Assembly (NCBI RefSeq): GCF_020497125.1
Contig: NC_059077.1
Location: forward strand, 23,506,840 to 23,570,839
Reading direction: 5' to 3'
Source: Mauremys mutica
Taxonomy: Eukaryota; Chordata; Testudines; Geoemydidae
DNA length: 64,000 nt
Part shown: in pieces, positions 48,691-59,148 of the stretch
How positions within the stretch are numbered: the stretch's first letter is position 1
Layout: each line of letters starts with the position of its first letter
The notes under the pieces: generated by a model
What the model was told of the DNA's origin: nothing
Databases searched by the model: none
What the model saw: only the letters and a program-made list of their open reading frames with translations
Program-made: the position numbers and the translations under genes

Positions 48691-49620
48691 GAATCAGAAT
48701 TTCCCTGCATCCAAGCCCCAAATCTGGATCATCAGTTTCTACAATATGGGATATCAGCTCAAGCGCCTTGCTACATGAGAAGACAGTACCAAAGACCCTG
48801 ATGTTTCCTTTAGTAAAGATGGTCCCTTGTGACTCCACATTCGCAGTATGAGCTGCAGGCCTCCCATCATTGTGAACCAGAGTACCAGAGCACACTAACT
48901 TGAAGTGTCCTCCTTTCCCACAAGCCTGGCAGTCCCAGCTGGGCAGGCAGGAAATTGGCCAAGTGACCCATAGTGCCACAGCAGAAACAGTGAGAAGCTG
49001 GTAACTTTTGCTGCCGAGGCCACGGAGCAGGAGTAGGTAGCCTCGTATGACTCTGGGTGCCAGAAGTAGGAGAAGCAGCTGATGATTTAAGTGTAGACAT
49101 TTAAGGTAGAGCAGTCTGGGACATAGAGCCCCTTTCAGCACAAACCTCTCAAATGCTTCACTCTTAGCAACTGCTGCATCCAACGTTAGTGTTTTTGCAT
49201 CTTCAGTCAGTAGCCATTTACTCAGGCTGGCATTAACTACACCAAATCGCAAAAATATCTGAGCATGATCACCGTAATGTCCCCAGATTCACAGTCACGA
49301 GCCAACTGCCACAAACGACATGCAGACTCACATATGGTTTCACTGGATTGCTGGAGAGCTTCAAAAAACATTTTCCTCTTTAACAGAATCTCCAGTCTAA
49401 AAATACTTGTTGAGGCACTGCACAACCACATCAAAGGAGGACTTGAGCTCCATGAGTCCATCATAAATATCAGTGCCATCATGGCCTAATAGCAATTCTG
49501 TAACCTAGCAGCATCAGAGAGTTGCATAATCTGCACATAGTTCCAAGCAGTCTGAATAAAGTATCACCAGTCAATAGCTGAAAGACATGCAGGTATCTTG
49601 GGTTGCAGAATTGTTACTCT
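48690..49620 (-). pseudogene. Gypsy-like gag relic with zinc knuckles
   Basis: Minus-strand frames give a nucleocapsid-type gag. RLWQLARDCESGDITVIMLR (about 49,325-49,265) matches the typical Gypsy gag block before the knuckles. LTEDAKTLTLDAAVAKSEAF follows. One CCHC knuckle, C-x2-C-x4-H-x4-C, is intact at 48,931-48,890 (CQACGKGGHFKLVC). A first one, just upstream in a shifted frame (CFCCGTMGHLANF), has lost its last Cys. No protease or polymerase follows: the sequence runs into the DIRS recombinase. Either a Gypsy fragment inserted here, or the DIRS copy captured it. Confidence 0.6.
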
Positions 49621-49670
49621 CTGATGCACCCCAGAACACAATGTTATTCTCTGATGCACCCCAGAACAGC
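49611..49670. repeat. Two-unit 30-bp tandem duplication
   Basis: Two 30-bp units with CTCTGATGCACCCCAGAACA in each, differing at few bases. A short CA run follows at 49,679-49,692. Confidence 0.85.
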
Positions 49671-49869
49671 AATTCTAACACACACACACACGAGAAGCAA
49701 TACACACAGGCAGGTTATTAATCAAAGTATGCAGTAACCATGAACTGGTTAGATCAGCAACAGTCTGGCTGAACAGCAGATATGTAGTGCCAGGCCTTGA
49801 GTAGTTGTGTGTGAACATGCATGTGTGCACGTACACACACATACACAGAGTTCAATGAACAGGAACTAG

Positions 49870-50100
49870 GAAACACTTATTTGATTTGATGAAAAGTAAG
49901 CCGAGGAAGATTGCAGATAATGCTGTCTCTCATAATGGAAAGAAGGAAAAGGACTTCTAGAAGAAATCAAGCTCAAAGAACAGGCCATCAATCTGGTCTC
50001 CTTCAGCTTTTTTAGCAACTCACCTATCTTTTTACTGAAAAGACCTCCCCTCCAAAGTGGGGATCTTTGACTCTAGTATCCAGAACCAGAGAAGAAAAGC
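49870..50100 (-). pseudogene. DIRS gag tail fragment
   Basis: The minus strand reads DTRVKDPHFGGEVFSVKR in one frame (about 50,080-50,025), the pattern of the gag C-terminal part of DIRS elements. It is the piece left beyond the inserted LINE. Confidence 0.45.
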
Positions 50101-52555
50101 AAAGCCAAACATATCTCCTCAGAGAAACTGCAAAAGCCGATATTCTAGCAGAAAAGTCCGAGACATGAAACACTGGCACGGTTACCTTGCTGTCATAGCA
50201 GTCTATGCGCTGACAGAGGAATCTGTTGATTCAGTTAAAGATCATTTCTATGATCAATTGGACTCTCTAGTATGCACAGTCCCTCCACATGAAAATCTCA
50301 TGATCCTGGGTGACCTAAATGCAGTTACTGGCTCCCTGTGAACTAGGTTTGAACAGGTCATTGGTCGTTATGGTTCAGGTATGCCCAATGATAACTCTTG
50401 CTGCCTTCTCAAATTCTGCACCTCCCAGAATCTTTCCATTCTTGGGTCATGGTTCAAGTGGCAACGCATATACCAGATGTCATGCATCTTTCACAATGGC
50501 ATCACTCACAAGGAGCTGGACCACATCATCACACATGACAGGCGTCTCTTCACCTCCTGTAGAGTATATTGTGGTGCAGAATGAACAGCGAACACAGATC
50601 ACCACCTAGTGGTTGCCGACCCTGGCTATTAGAGGAGACCTTCAAGATAATTAAATTGAAGGCCACAGCCTGCAAGCGTGGCGATAGGCACACTCGTAAT
50701 CAGCTGAAGCGAAAATTTAATACCCTGACACTCCACAATCACGAGGCATATTATAACCAAGAGGCAGATGATTTGGCTTAGCCAGAGGTGACTTGAAGCC
50801 AGCATTCCACGCAATTCGCAATCTCAGTGGTCAAGAGGTAGTCACTATGAATGGCGTCCTGAATGACAGCCAAGGTCATCCATGTAAATCAGATGATGAC
50901 ATCCTCTCACGCTGGGTGGAACATCATCACAGTGCCCTGAACCACCTTCCGGCTGCTGCTTGCTCAGAGCTGGATGATCTGGCAGCCACTGTGGTTCTGG
51001 ATCCAGACACTTGTACTGATGCACCAACATTGGATGAAGTGAAGCATTCCATCTCTAAACTGAAAAACAGACTGATGGCACCCCCCCCCAGAGCTGCTAA
51101 AATGTGCTATTGACCCTATAGCGGAATCACTTCTGGCCATCTTTCGCCTGGTGTGGCGAACTGGAACCTTGCCAACCTCCTGGAATGACGGTATTGTGAG
51201 CTCACTTTATAAGGGCAAGGGACTGCACAGTTAACGTAAGAGCTACAAGCCGATCACCTTGCTGTCGTTCCAGGAGAGGTGTTTGCACATGTTCTGCTGG
51301 AATGCTTGGAGCCTCTGCTACATCGGAATCATCACCCCCAACTGTCAGGCTTTATGAGGAACAGGTCCACATTAGATACCATTTTGGCCCTCCGCTTGTT
51401 GTTGGAGTTACACCGTGAGTTCAGGAAGCCCCTGCATTTAGCATACATCGATCTTAAGGCTGCATTTGATTCAGTTGACAGTGTCATGCTATGGAAGGCC
51501 TTAAAGGGCATAGGTGTCCCTAGCACTCTGCTGGACTTGATTAGAGAGCTGCATAATGGAACCACTGCCCATGTATGTCTGGGGAATTGGATGTCGGCAC
51601 TGTTTAAATCATTATCTGCTGTCAGGCAGGGCCGCATCTTGGCACTTTTTTGACGGGCAATGGATTTCATAATGCTGCATTCTGTCAGGTCCATGTGCAT
51701 TAAGATTGCTGATCTCTCGCTCTCAGACCTTGACTATGCTGATGACATTGTTCTTTTAGTACAGAGCCCCGACGGGTTTCCACGAGGCACTCCAACAAAT
51801 GGAGGAGGAGTTGGCTGAGATTGACTTCTATGTTTTGTGGTCAAATACAAAGCTGCAAAATCTAGGACCAGGTGCACCCATGACTCCAATCTCTTTGAAT
51901 AATGAAACTGTCAAAGCAGTCTCCAGCTTTTGCTATTTGGGCTCTATACTCACCAGTTCCTCCAACTCTCACCCAGAAGTTCTCCATTGGATTGGCATTG
52001 CAGCATCTGCCATGGGTCATTTACAACAAATATGGAATCAACATCATCTCAGCACAACCACCAAGTTCAGGATCTATTCAAGCTGTATCTTCCCCATACT
52101 GATGTATGGCTGTGAAACATGGATGCTACACTGCTCAAAAGGGGAAAAGCTGGAGGTTTTCCACACAAAATGCCAACGTCTTATATTGGGCATAATGTGG
52201 AATGACTTCATCTGCAATGTGGATGTTTATGGTCACTCTGGTCTACAGACTAATGGGGCCATTGTCTGCAGATGGCACCTTGTGCTTTTCAGACATGTCG
52301 CAAGAGTGCCACAAGATGTTCCTGCGAATACCATTCTCCGCGTGCCTTGTAACATCTGCAATAAAATTCCACCAACCGAGGGGTAGAGGCGGCCCAGAGG
52401 CAGAGCCCCTGCCCATTACATGGGTTCATCAAGTCTGTTCCAATGTTAGACTCTTGGGCCGCCAAGCCCTTGTGGCCACGCAGGAACAGACTAAATGGCG
52501 AACAATCGCTATGGCCAACTGTTAAGCTAAGCGTTGAAGAAAACGAAGAAGAGGT
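50100..52555 (+). mobile_element. Non-LTR LINE with endonuclease, RT and C-terminal domain
   Basis: On the plus strand a near-full ORF2 is readable in broken frames. Endonuclease: HGYLAVIAVYALTEESVDSV, then MILGDLNAVTG (about 50,300-50,335), GRYGSG with NDNS, and ELDHIITHDRR. Reverse transcriptase: SYKPITLLS, SGFMRNRSTLDTILALRLLL, motif A YIDLKAAFDSVD (51,446-51,481) and motif C YADD at 51,735-51,746, intact. C-terminus: PILMYGCETWMLH and KCQRLILGIMWNDFICNVDV, ending near 52,524. A GAA-rich tail follows at 52,535-52,553. The layout fits the RTE/Ingi-like group, but I cannot choose a clade. It lies inside the DIRS gag and is inverted to it. Stops and shifts disable it. Confidence 0.8.
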
Positions 52556-52559
52556 CTGA

Positions 52560-54641
52560 GACAAGAAAGAAATCCCTGAAAGCATGGTTTGCCACATTTT
52601 GCCCCTCCATTAGGATCACATATGCCGATCTCCTGTTGTCATTCAGAATATCCTGCACAAAGCAGTGCCATGTTTTCCCAGAGGTGGAATTGTTAGTGGA
52701 ACATAACTGCTAGGTAATCTGCCAAACTAATAGCAAGAGAAGAAGAAGAGAACTTCTCTCTTCCTAGGATGTCAATATTTTCCACTTGTCTATCAGCAGA
52801 AGTGAAATGTACTTCTCCAGACTTCAACCTGCTACTGGCAACAGCCATCACCAGAGAATTAGGTCCAGGATGTGAGAGAAAATATGAAAACCCCTCTGAA
52901 GGTATCTGATATAATTTGTCTGCTTTCTTGGAAAAAGGCAGAAGTGGACCAACAGTCTTATAGGGCTGCTGCAGACCCCTGAGGATTGGTAATGACACCC
53001 TACTCTTGAAGGCAGCCCCAAGAATGTTCAACACTAGATGGGAGGTTTTCTTATAGGTAAGTTCAGCATTGACGCTAACTGATCCTAGAGGTTATGAAAC
53101 TGCAGAGTGTCCTCAGAAGGGAGAAAGGCAGACGCCATTCTCCCATGCTCGTCTGTTGACATATCAGGACTGGAGTCTGTGTCAGCATGCTTTAAAAAAA
53201 AAAGAGCTCTCTCTTCATCATCTTCAGATAAAATATCAGACACATTGTCTGAGATGCAGATTGATTGGGTCCGAGTGAATCCAAAAGCTTCTCTGCTGCC
53301 CAATCAGATGAAACATCACCTCTCCATCTATATGGAAGACAACTGAAAAATTCCTGTGGAAGCCCCCAATAAGGCCATGGAGCCCAGGACTGCCAATTAC
53401 CCCAGCAACTGGGATTTGGGAACACAGATGCAGGAGGAGCATTGAAAAGGGGCATAAACTGGATGGAAACAGGACTCTTTATTCTTCCTTTATCATCCTC
53501 TGGATATGGACCCGGCCTTGGCACCATGATGGAATGCACTAGAGACAGCAACAGACGTGGAAGGTAGACAGAAATAAACCTAGAGGGTTTCCCTGAACAG
53601 CTTTCTCTCTCAGTCTTAGGAGGAGGAACAGATGGATCCAGGAAAAGCCTAGTAATCTCCTCTGCTATTCTTTTTTCAGGTAAAGACGACACACACCACA
53701 GAACCAGTGAACCGTATCTTTTCCTCAAGACTGTCTGTTTCTCACTTGGATCTGAGGAACACTTTGTAAGCCAAAGAGTGTACAGCCGCCACCAAAATAA
53801 AAGTCCTTTTCAGATCCAAAGATGAACCTAGAACAAGAGTAGGGGTCGAAGCTGGAGCTGAAGACCTGGACAACACAAAATCCAGTAAAATACTCAACCT
53901 CTTTGGTTCTTTGTGGGGAGAGATAGCTCAGTGGTTTGAGCATTGGCCTGCTAAACCCAGGGTTGTGAGTTCAATCCTCAAGGGGGCCACTTAGGGATCT
54001 GGTGCAAAATCAGTACTTGGTCATGCTAGTGAAGGCAGGGGGCTGGACTCAATGACCTTTCAAGGTCCCTTCCAGTTCTAGGAGATAGGATATCTCCATT
54101 TATTTATTCTTGATGCTGAAGCTGGAACAGGTCTTGCTTTCAGAACCCTAGAGGCACTGTCAGAATTGGACAGATCTGATAAATCTGATGTCCATGGCCA
54201 TCTTTTCCCTTGCCGCCTTCTTTTTTGGAATCGACACAGCTGGACATGGCCCTTGGTTCTGTAATAGGCAATCTGGTCTTTTCTATCAGCAGTTCCTTTA
54301 AAATACCTGACTGCTCAAACAGGAGGATCTGAAGCAGGACCCAATGGAGGGTTCCAATTTCCTGGAACTTATAAGCTGCTTCAACTTGCTGGAGGAAGTC
54401 ACAGAAACTGAAACTGGCCTCTCAGACCTTGGATCTGATGAATGCCCAGATCCAAAGAGTTTAGTACCTAGAGCTTCCTTCAGGAGAAACACCTGCAACC
54501 TGTTCTGCCTCTCCCTGCGAGTTCTGGATGTGAAAATCTGGCAGATGAACACCCAGAAGGAAAGTGGCCCTCTCCTAAGCACTTCAGGCACAAAGCACGT
54601 TTCTTGAATCCCAGCTTCTTCTTTTTATTCAGTTCTGCCAT
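52560..54641 (-). pseudogene. DIRS gag relic
   Basis: The likely start is the ATG at 54,641-54,639, beginning MAELNKKKKLGFKKRALCLK. A CCHC knuckle, C-x2-C-x4-H-x4-C, follows directly (54,590-54,549) and the frame stops near 54,485. Later pieces: PRPGPYPEDDKGR and SWAPWPYWGLPQEFF (53,560-53,330) and the diagnostic SHPGPNSLVMAVASSR block (about 52,880-52,835). The same HPxPNSLV block occurs in the copy at 33.5 kb. Gag would form the particle; here it is split by a SINE and broken by many shifts. Confidence 0.65.
53914..54110 (+). mobile_element. Turtle tRNA-derived SINE, copy 2
   Basis: The A box TAGCTCAGTGGTTTGAG is at 53,924-53,940 and the B box GTTCAATCC at 53,969-53,977, both close to the pol III consensus. 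The body carries GGGGGCCACTTAGGGATC, GGGGGCTGGACTCAATGAC and GTCCCTTCCAGTTCTAGGAG. The tail is TTTATTTATTCT. It inserted into the DIRS gag against its direction and is better preserved than the copy at 3.9 kb. Confidence 0.92.
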
Positions 54642-54789
54642 AACCTGGACCCAGCCCGACTAACTCACTCAACTATCAATACTTATCACTAAACTATAAA
54701 CTATACTAAATGATTAAAATATACTAAGAATAGATAAAATCCAGATCCAACTCGACCAGAGTGGTTCACTTTCATCTGGCAAAGCGGTT

Positions 54790-54985
54790 GGAAGGGACTG
54801 AGGTGGCAGAGGGTGCTGCGCTCCCTTTTATAACCTCAACCTCAGAACATTCAGAGACGCTCGGTGGAGGGGGTGTGAGCGTTTTAATGGACACTGCTTG
54901 GAGACAGTTCTACCATTAGGTACCGCTAGGCGGCCCAATATCCCTAAGTGTGAATGCACAAAGTCTCTAAAGAAGAACTTCCTCT
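54790..54985 (-). repeat. DIRS right inverted terminal repeat and leader
   Basis: It pairs with 47,420-47,600 in the opposite orientation, as listed under the element. A TATA box (TATAAAAGGG on the minus strand, 54,832-54,823) lies inside. The left arm has the decayed form CTATACAAGG near 47,577. Confidence 0.7.
54823..54832 (-). promoter_or_regulatory. TATA box of the DIRS element
   Basis: TATAAAAGGG about 180 bases before the gag ATG. The second DIRS copy has a weaker GCATAAGAGG at the matching place (near 35,300). Confidence 0.55.
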
Positions 54986-55039
54986 TCTCCCCCCGACCAT
55001 CCCACCTTCACCATTCATATGAAGCAGTTCTGAGTGTAA

Positions 55040-55455
55040 CACCAACAGACCCTTGTCAGCGAGTGTGATCGAACCTGGGATCTCTGGAGCTAAATGCATG
55101 AGCCTCTACTGCAAGGGTTCTCAAACTGGGGGTCAGGACCCCTCAGGGGATCACAAGGTTATTACATGGGGGGTTGAGAGCTGTCAGCCTCCACCCTAAA
55201 TCCTGCTTCGTCTCCAGCATTTATAATAGCATTAAATATATTTTAAAAGTGTTTTTAATTTATAAGGGGGGTCGTACTCAGAGGCTTGCTGTGTAAAAGC
55301 ACCAGTACAAAAGTTTGAGAACCACTGCTCTGCTGCATGAGCTATAAGCCACATTGCCCTTTGCTGAGGCTGTAACAGACTCATTTAACTCTAAGTTGTC
55401 TTGGGGCCACTAGAGGGGACAGATCACCACACCCAGGAGGTGTGTGGGTTACATG
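55040..55455 (-). mobile_element. tRNA-like SINE or relic split by a hAT MITE
   Basis: With the MITE at 55,112-55,327 and one target duplication removed, the minus strand reads TAGCTCATGCAGTAGAGG, a tRNA A box with D-arm, and then CCCAGGTTCGATCAC, a B box (55,075-55,065). The spacing fits a tRNA head. The sequence before it (TCCTGGGTGTGGTGATCTG and so on, to about 55,455) belongs to the same reptile repeat as I recall it. It is not a tRNA gene: there is no acceptor stem and no 3' half. Confidence 0.6.
55112..55327. mobile_element. Charlie-like hAT MITE
   Basis: Ends CAAGGGTTCTCAAACTG and AAGTTTGAGAACCACTG form the inverted repeat. Flanks CTCTACTG (55,104-55,111) and CTCTGCTG (55,328-55,335) are an 8-bp duplication with one mismatch. 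It contains GGGGGTCAGGACCCCTC near the left end. The 216-bp length and ends fit the Charlie/MER5 type. Confidence 0.85.
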
Positions 55456-56288
55456 AGCATTGTCTAGACTTGTAATGAAACCATGTGCTGCAATCTATAG
55501 AAACAATCAGAAGCTAAATCAGTCAAACCTGGCAAACTGGGAGTAGAACCATGGCTCTGTCTTCAAAATACAGGTTTGAGCTAAAGGAGCTCTCTATCAG
55601 TGATCAGCAACAGAAGTTTGTATCCTCTCTGCAGGTTAGAAACAATAGAGGAACCAACACTTACTCATACACAAAGATAGTACATTACATATTGACTCAT
55701 GAAAAGAAAACCTGTTAAAAGCCTTGACAAGACACACTGACAACTATATAAAAAGGTTAAGAATAAATACTTCCCTAAAAGTCCCAAAGTATTAATAACT
55801 ACAAAAATTGATGTTGGAGTAAAGTGAGAGGGTCTGCTTTATTTATTGGGTCTTGCCCAAATGCAAGAAATGAAGAAGGATGCTGAAAGTGGATAATGTT
55901 GATCAGATCTAGTTATTGCCGTATGTTTGGTATATACAGTAAGTGCAGGGTCTGCTCTCAGAGCTATTAGTATTAATTTTTTATCATTCTTTTGTATAGT
56001 AAACTCTGATGATTCTTTGCCTCAAAATCCCAGAAACCTTTCTGTGTTAGCCGAAGTGCTATCTCGTGCTAAAGAGTTCTTTGTTTTAGATTAATACATG
56101 TCTCTGATTGATTATAGGATTCCATTATCCACTCTGCTTTTTACCCTGACCTAGCTGACTTAGTTCAGATGCCTAGGAAGGACTCCTAATAATTAACAAA
56201 AAATACTTACAAATGTGCCCTATAATTGATAAGATGCTAGTAACTGACAAATTTCCATGTCTATTTTGTAATAGATGTGTTCTATAAT
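55456..56288. other. AT-rich spacer, nothing recognised
   Basis: No named repeat or coding relic. Confidence 0.4.
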
Positions 56289-56830
56289 TAAGGCTAAGAT
56301 TTTGTCATGGTTATTTTTAGTAAAAGTCATGGACAGGTCATAGGCAATAAACAAAAATTCACAGAAGCCGTGACCTGTCTGTGACTTTTGCTGCTGCGGC
56401 TCCATGGTTTCCCCTGCCACCATTGGGGCTGGGAGCTGTGGGGTTCCCCCTCCACCCACAGCGGTTGGAAGCTGCAGGGGGGCCCCCACTCTGCCCATAG
56501 TGGCTGGGAGCCACAGGGCGACCATATTTCACAAAGAGAAAACAGTACACCCATAGCTGCTCACTCGAGATGTTCCCCTCCCCTTCCCACCACACGAGGA
56601 TGCCGCCCATTGCTGGGACCCTGAGGAAGGCCCCCTCAAGGGCCCCCGTCGCTTGTCGCTGCTGTCGCTGGAACCCTGTCAAGGCCCTGCTGGCTGCCAG
56701 CTCCAGAGTCCCGAAGCCCATAGGACTGAAGCAGAGAATGTCACAGGGGCTGCAGCAGAGAATGTCATGGAGGTCTCTGGAAATCAGATTCTGTGACTTC
56801 CATGACCTCAGTGACATAAATGTAGCCTTA
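56289..56830. mobile_element. GC-rich MITE, TAAGGCTA ends
   Basis: TAAGGCTAAGATTTTGTCA at the left and the complement of TGACATAAATGTAGCCTTA at the right form an imperfect inverted repeat of about 19 bp. The interior has repeated GTCATGG/CCATGAC words and a GC-rich centre (56,390-56,760). Open frames inside on both strands are compositional. No target duplication is clear. Confidence 0.65.
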
Positions 56831-59148
56831 TCGATAATCAATGTAATAGCAAGCCATTGAGTAATGTATTGATTAATGTCTAAGTCATTAAGAGCTAATT
56901 AGAGTCACAGATGATCTCAGTAGTGACAAATTAATTACAGGTGTCACTGGCTTATTGATTAGGTAAGAATATTCAAAATAAAATCAAAGCATGAGAAAGA
57001 ACGTTTCAGCAAGGTCAGCCCTGGGAAAGAAAAGTTTTGTAGGATTGTCTGTTTTAAATCAGTATATAAAGGATGAATTATGGGGAGTTAGTTGGAAGTG
57101 AAGTGAGGTGCCAAACTTCTCCAGTCTCAGTTTGGTTTATGTTTTTCTTTCTGTATTCTGCTTACTACTGTATTAAGTATTGACTGACTGTCTCACTTAA
57201 AACTTCAACTGAGTTCATTATTTGACATCATGCTTTATTAAATCTAAACATGTAACAGACCCCTAAGCACTATGGCCCTTGCTCCAAAAGTCCCTGGCTT
57301 TCATGGCTCTAAGCCAGGCCTTTACATTTATTTTCCAGTGTTGTTCTGTGATTTTTGGCATTCATTCAGATCTTTCTCTTCAGAGCTTGCAAAATGCACC
57401 CAAAACTACAAATTCAGAGGATTTTTTATTTTTATGGTATTTTCATATGTACAGAGTGTCAAATTATACACTCAGGAGTTTATTGTCCATTCCATGCAAG
57501 TGCAGAACTCTTATTAATGCTACAGAGAGAGATACCCCATTCACTTCAGGATGAGAATAAATGACATTAAAAAACTCAAAACGTTTCCTAGGTAAAACAG
57601 ACAAGGATGTGATAGATTTACTATAATTCTACAAGTCATATATAAATTGCTAGAGACCCCTGTTAGCTCCAAGTCTCCTCAATTTGTCTGCTAACATTTC
57701 TTCCAGGGTTTGCTTCCCCAGAAAGTAGAGGGATCTATCTAGAAATAAATCCCCTACATTACTGGACTTATGAAAACAAGTGCTGTGCATGTGCTTTGCC
57801 TTCACTGCTCGTAGGATAGACAGTATTGTCCTTGGTTATCAACACAGATAAAAAACCCCGCTGCACAGTCAAATGAAAACATTTGCTCAATAACCTCCTC
57901 TTAGGTGTTTCTTTATGTTTGCTAATGCTGACCTGCAAATATTTAAAAAATTGGGCTCATAACTACTGTTGTTTCTTTATGATGTATAAAAGGGGCCTGA
58001 ACAAACCTTACCACTTAAAAAAAAAGTTTTTATTCCCTGTATTTTTTTCAACCTTGGAAACATCAGGGATGAAGTTCTGGTCTCCCCTCATTTAGCGGCA
58101 AGGAGCTATTAGATGTTTCAAAAATGTCTGGTGTTAGTTCTCATACTTGAAATACAAATGACAACCCTGGCCTCCAGTTAATCTAAGCCATTTTTTGAAA
58201 CATTTTTCTTGGTGTAACAACAGATTTTAAACCCAACAAGTTACTCAAGAGTTTCTTTTCCATCTTCCCTAATAATATTGACACAGAAGCATTTTGTTAT
58301 CACCATAGGTTGTATCTGACTGTGAATCAGGACAGCACTCTTTGGATGTTAGCAGCACTTTACCTTCAGTTTTGTGTCTAACAAAATACTTAAGGCATGG
58401 CACTATCCCAGTGTGACACACACCTTGTTTCTTCATTGCTTAAGTAACTCTAGGCAGAGTTACTGACCGCATTCATACTTTTTCATTTCAAAGGTGCTTC
58501 CTGGTGCTTTTAAACCCAACCTTGAAGTTACAAGCAGTTTCTCAAAAAAAGTATTTCCCTGAACATTACTTCATTAATACAACTCAATTTTGTGGAATTC
58601 CTCCACAGAAGCCTGTCTTGGAGGTTTTAAACTGGTTCTTATGTCTCAAAAAAGAAAGTTCTGCAGTACTTTAAGTTTGTGGAGTCACTGATGTTGAATG
58701 GCCCAAATTCAGAATTGGCTGACATTAGCTAAGTTACACCAGTTTTGTTTTTTTTCCCCCAGTGACATATTCTGATACAATCTGGGCTTGATTCTACAAG
58801 GACACACAATAAATTATACACATTGGTTCAACTCAACTGAGTTCAAAGGGACTATGACAATGTATAGCTTCTTGAAGGACTGGGCCCATTGCCTGTGGAC
58901 AACCACTAGAGAGAATTTGTTTTCAAAAGCAAATTACTGGTATTTTGTCTTCCTAATTACAAAAAATCCTTATCTATTTGCTTCTATTAAAAATATAAAG
59001 GACAGCACAGAAATTAGCAACTATCTAGTAAAAATACCTGACAATTTTGCAAATAATTTAGATTAATAACTATATCAAAACAAAAGCACTATAGAGATGC
59101 AATTAGTAGACATTTGACAAACACTGCAATACTTTAAAAAATAAAGCA
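56831..59148. other. AT-rich spacer, nothing recognised
   Basis: Three overlapping small frames at 57.27-57.56 kb show no domain. Confidence 0.35.

Larger units (their letters stand above)
47402..54985 (-). mobile_element. DIRS-like retrotransposon with nested insertions
   Basis: The two ends form long imperfect inverted repeats (47,420-47,600 against 54,985-54,790), sharing TCACACTTRGGG, CCTAATGGTAGAAC and TCTCCAAGNAGTGTCCATTA. On the minus strand the order is leader with TATA box, gag start (54,641), gag body (to 52,560), a gag tail (50,100-49,870) and a tyrosine recombinase (48,690-47,810). DIRS elements move with a tyrosine recombinase in place of an integrase and have such inverted ends. 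I find no reverse transcriptase/RNase H, so that part is deleted. A turtle SINE, a plus-strand LINE and a Gypsy-like gag piece interrupt it. All frames are broken. Confidence 0.75.

Noticed and set aside
49611..49692. Short repeated units as a CRISPR-like array
   Set aside because: Only two adjacent 30-bp units with no spacers, in a vertebrate genome; a simple tandem duplication explains it.
55040..55111. A tRNA gene on the minus strand
   Set aside because: Only A and B boxes are present; the acceptor stem and anticodon arm do not form, and the repeat is dispersed.
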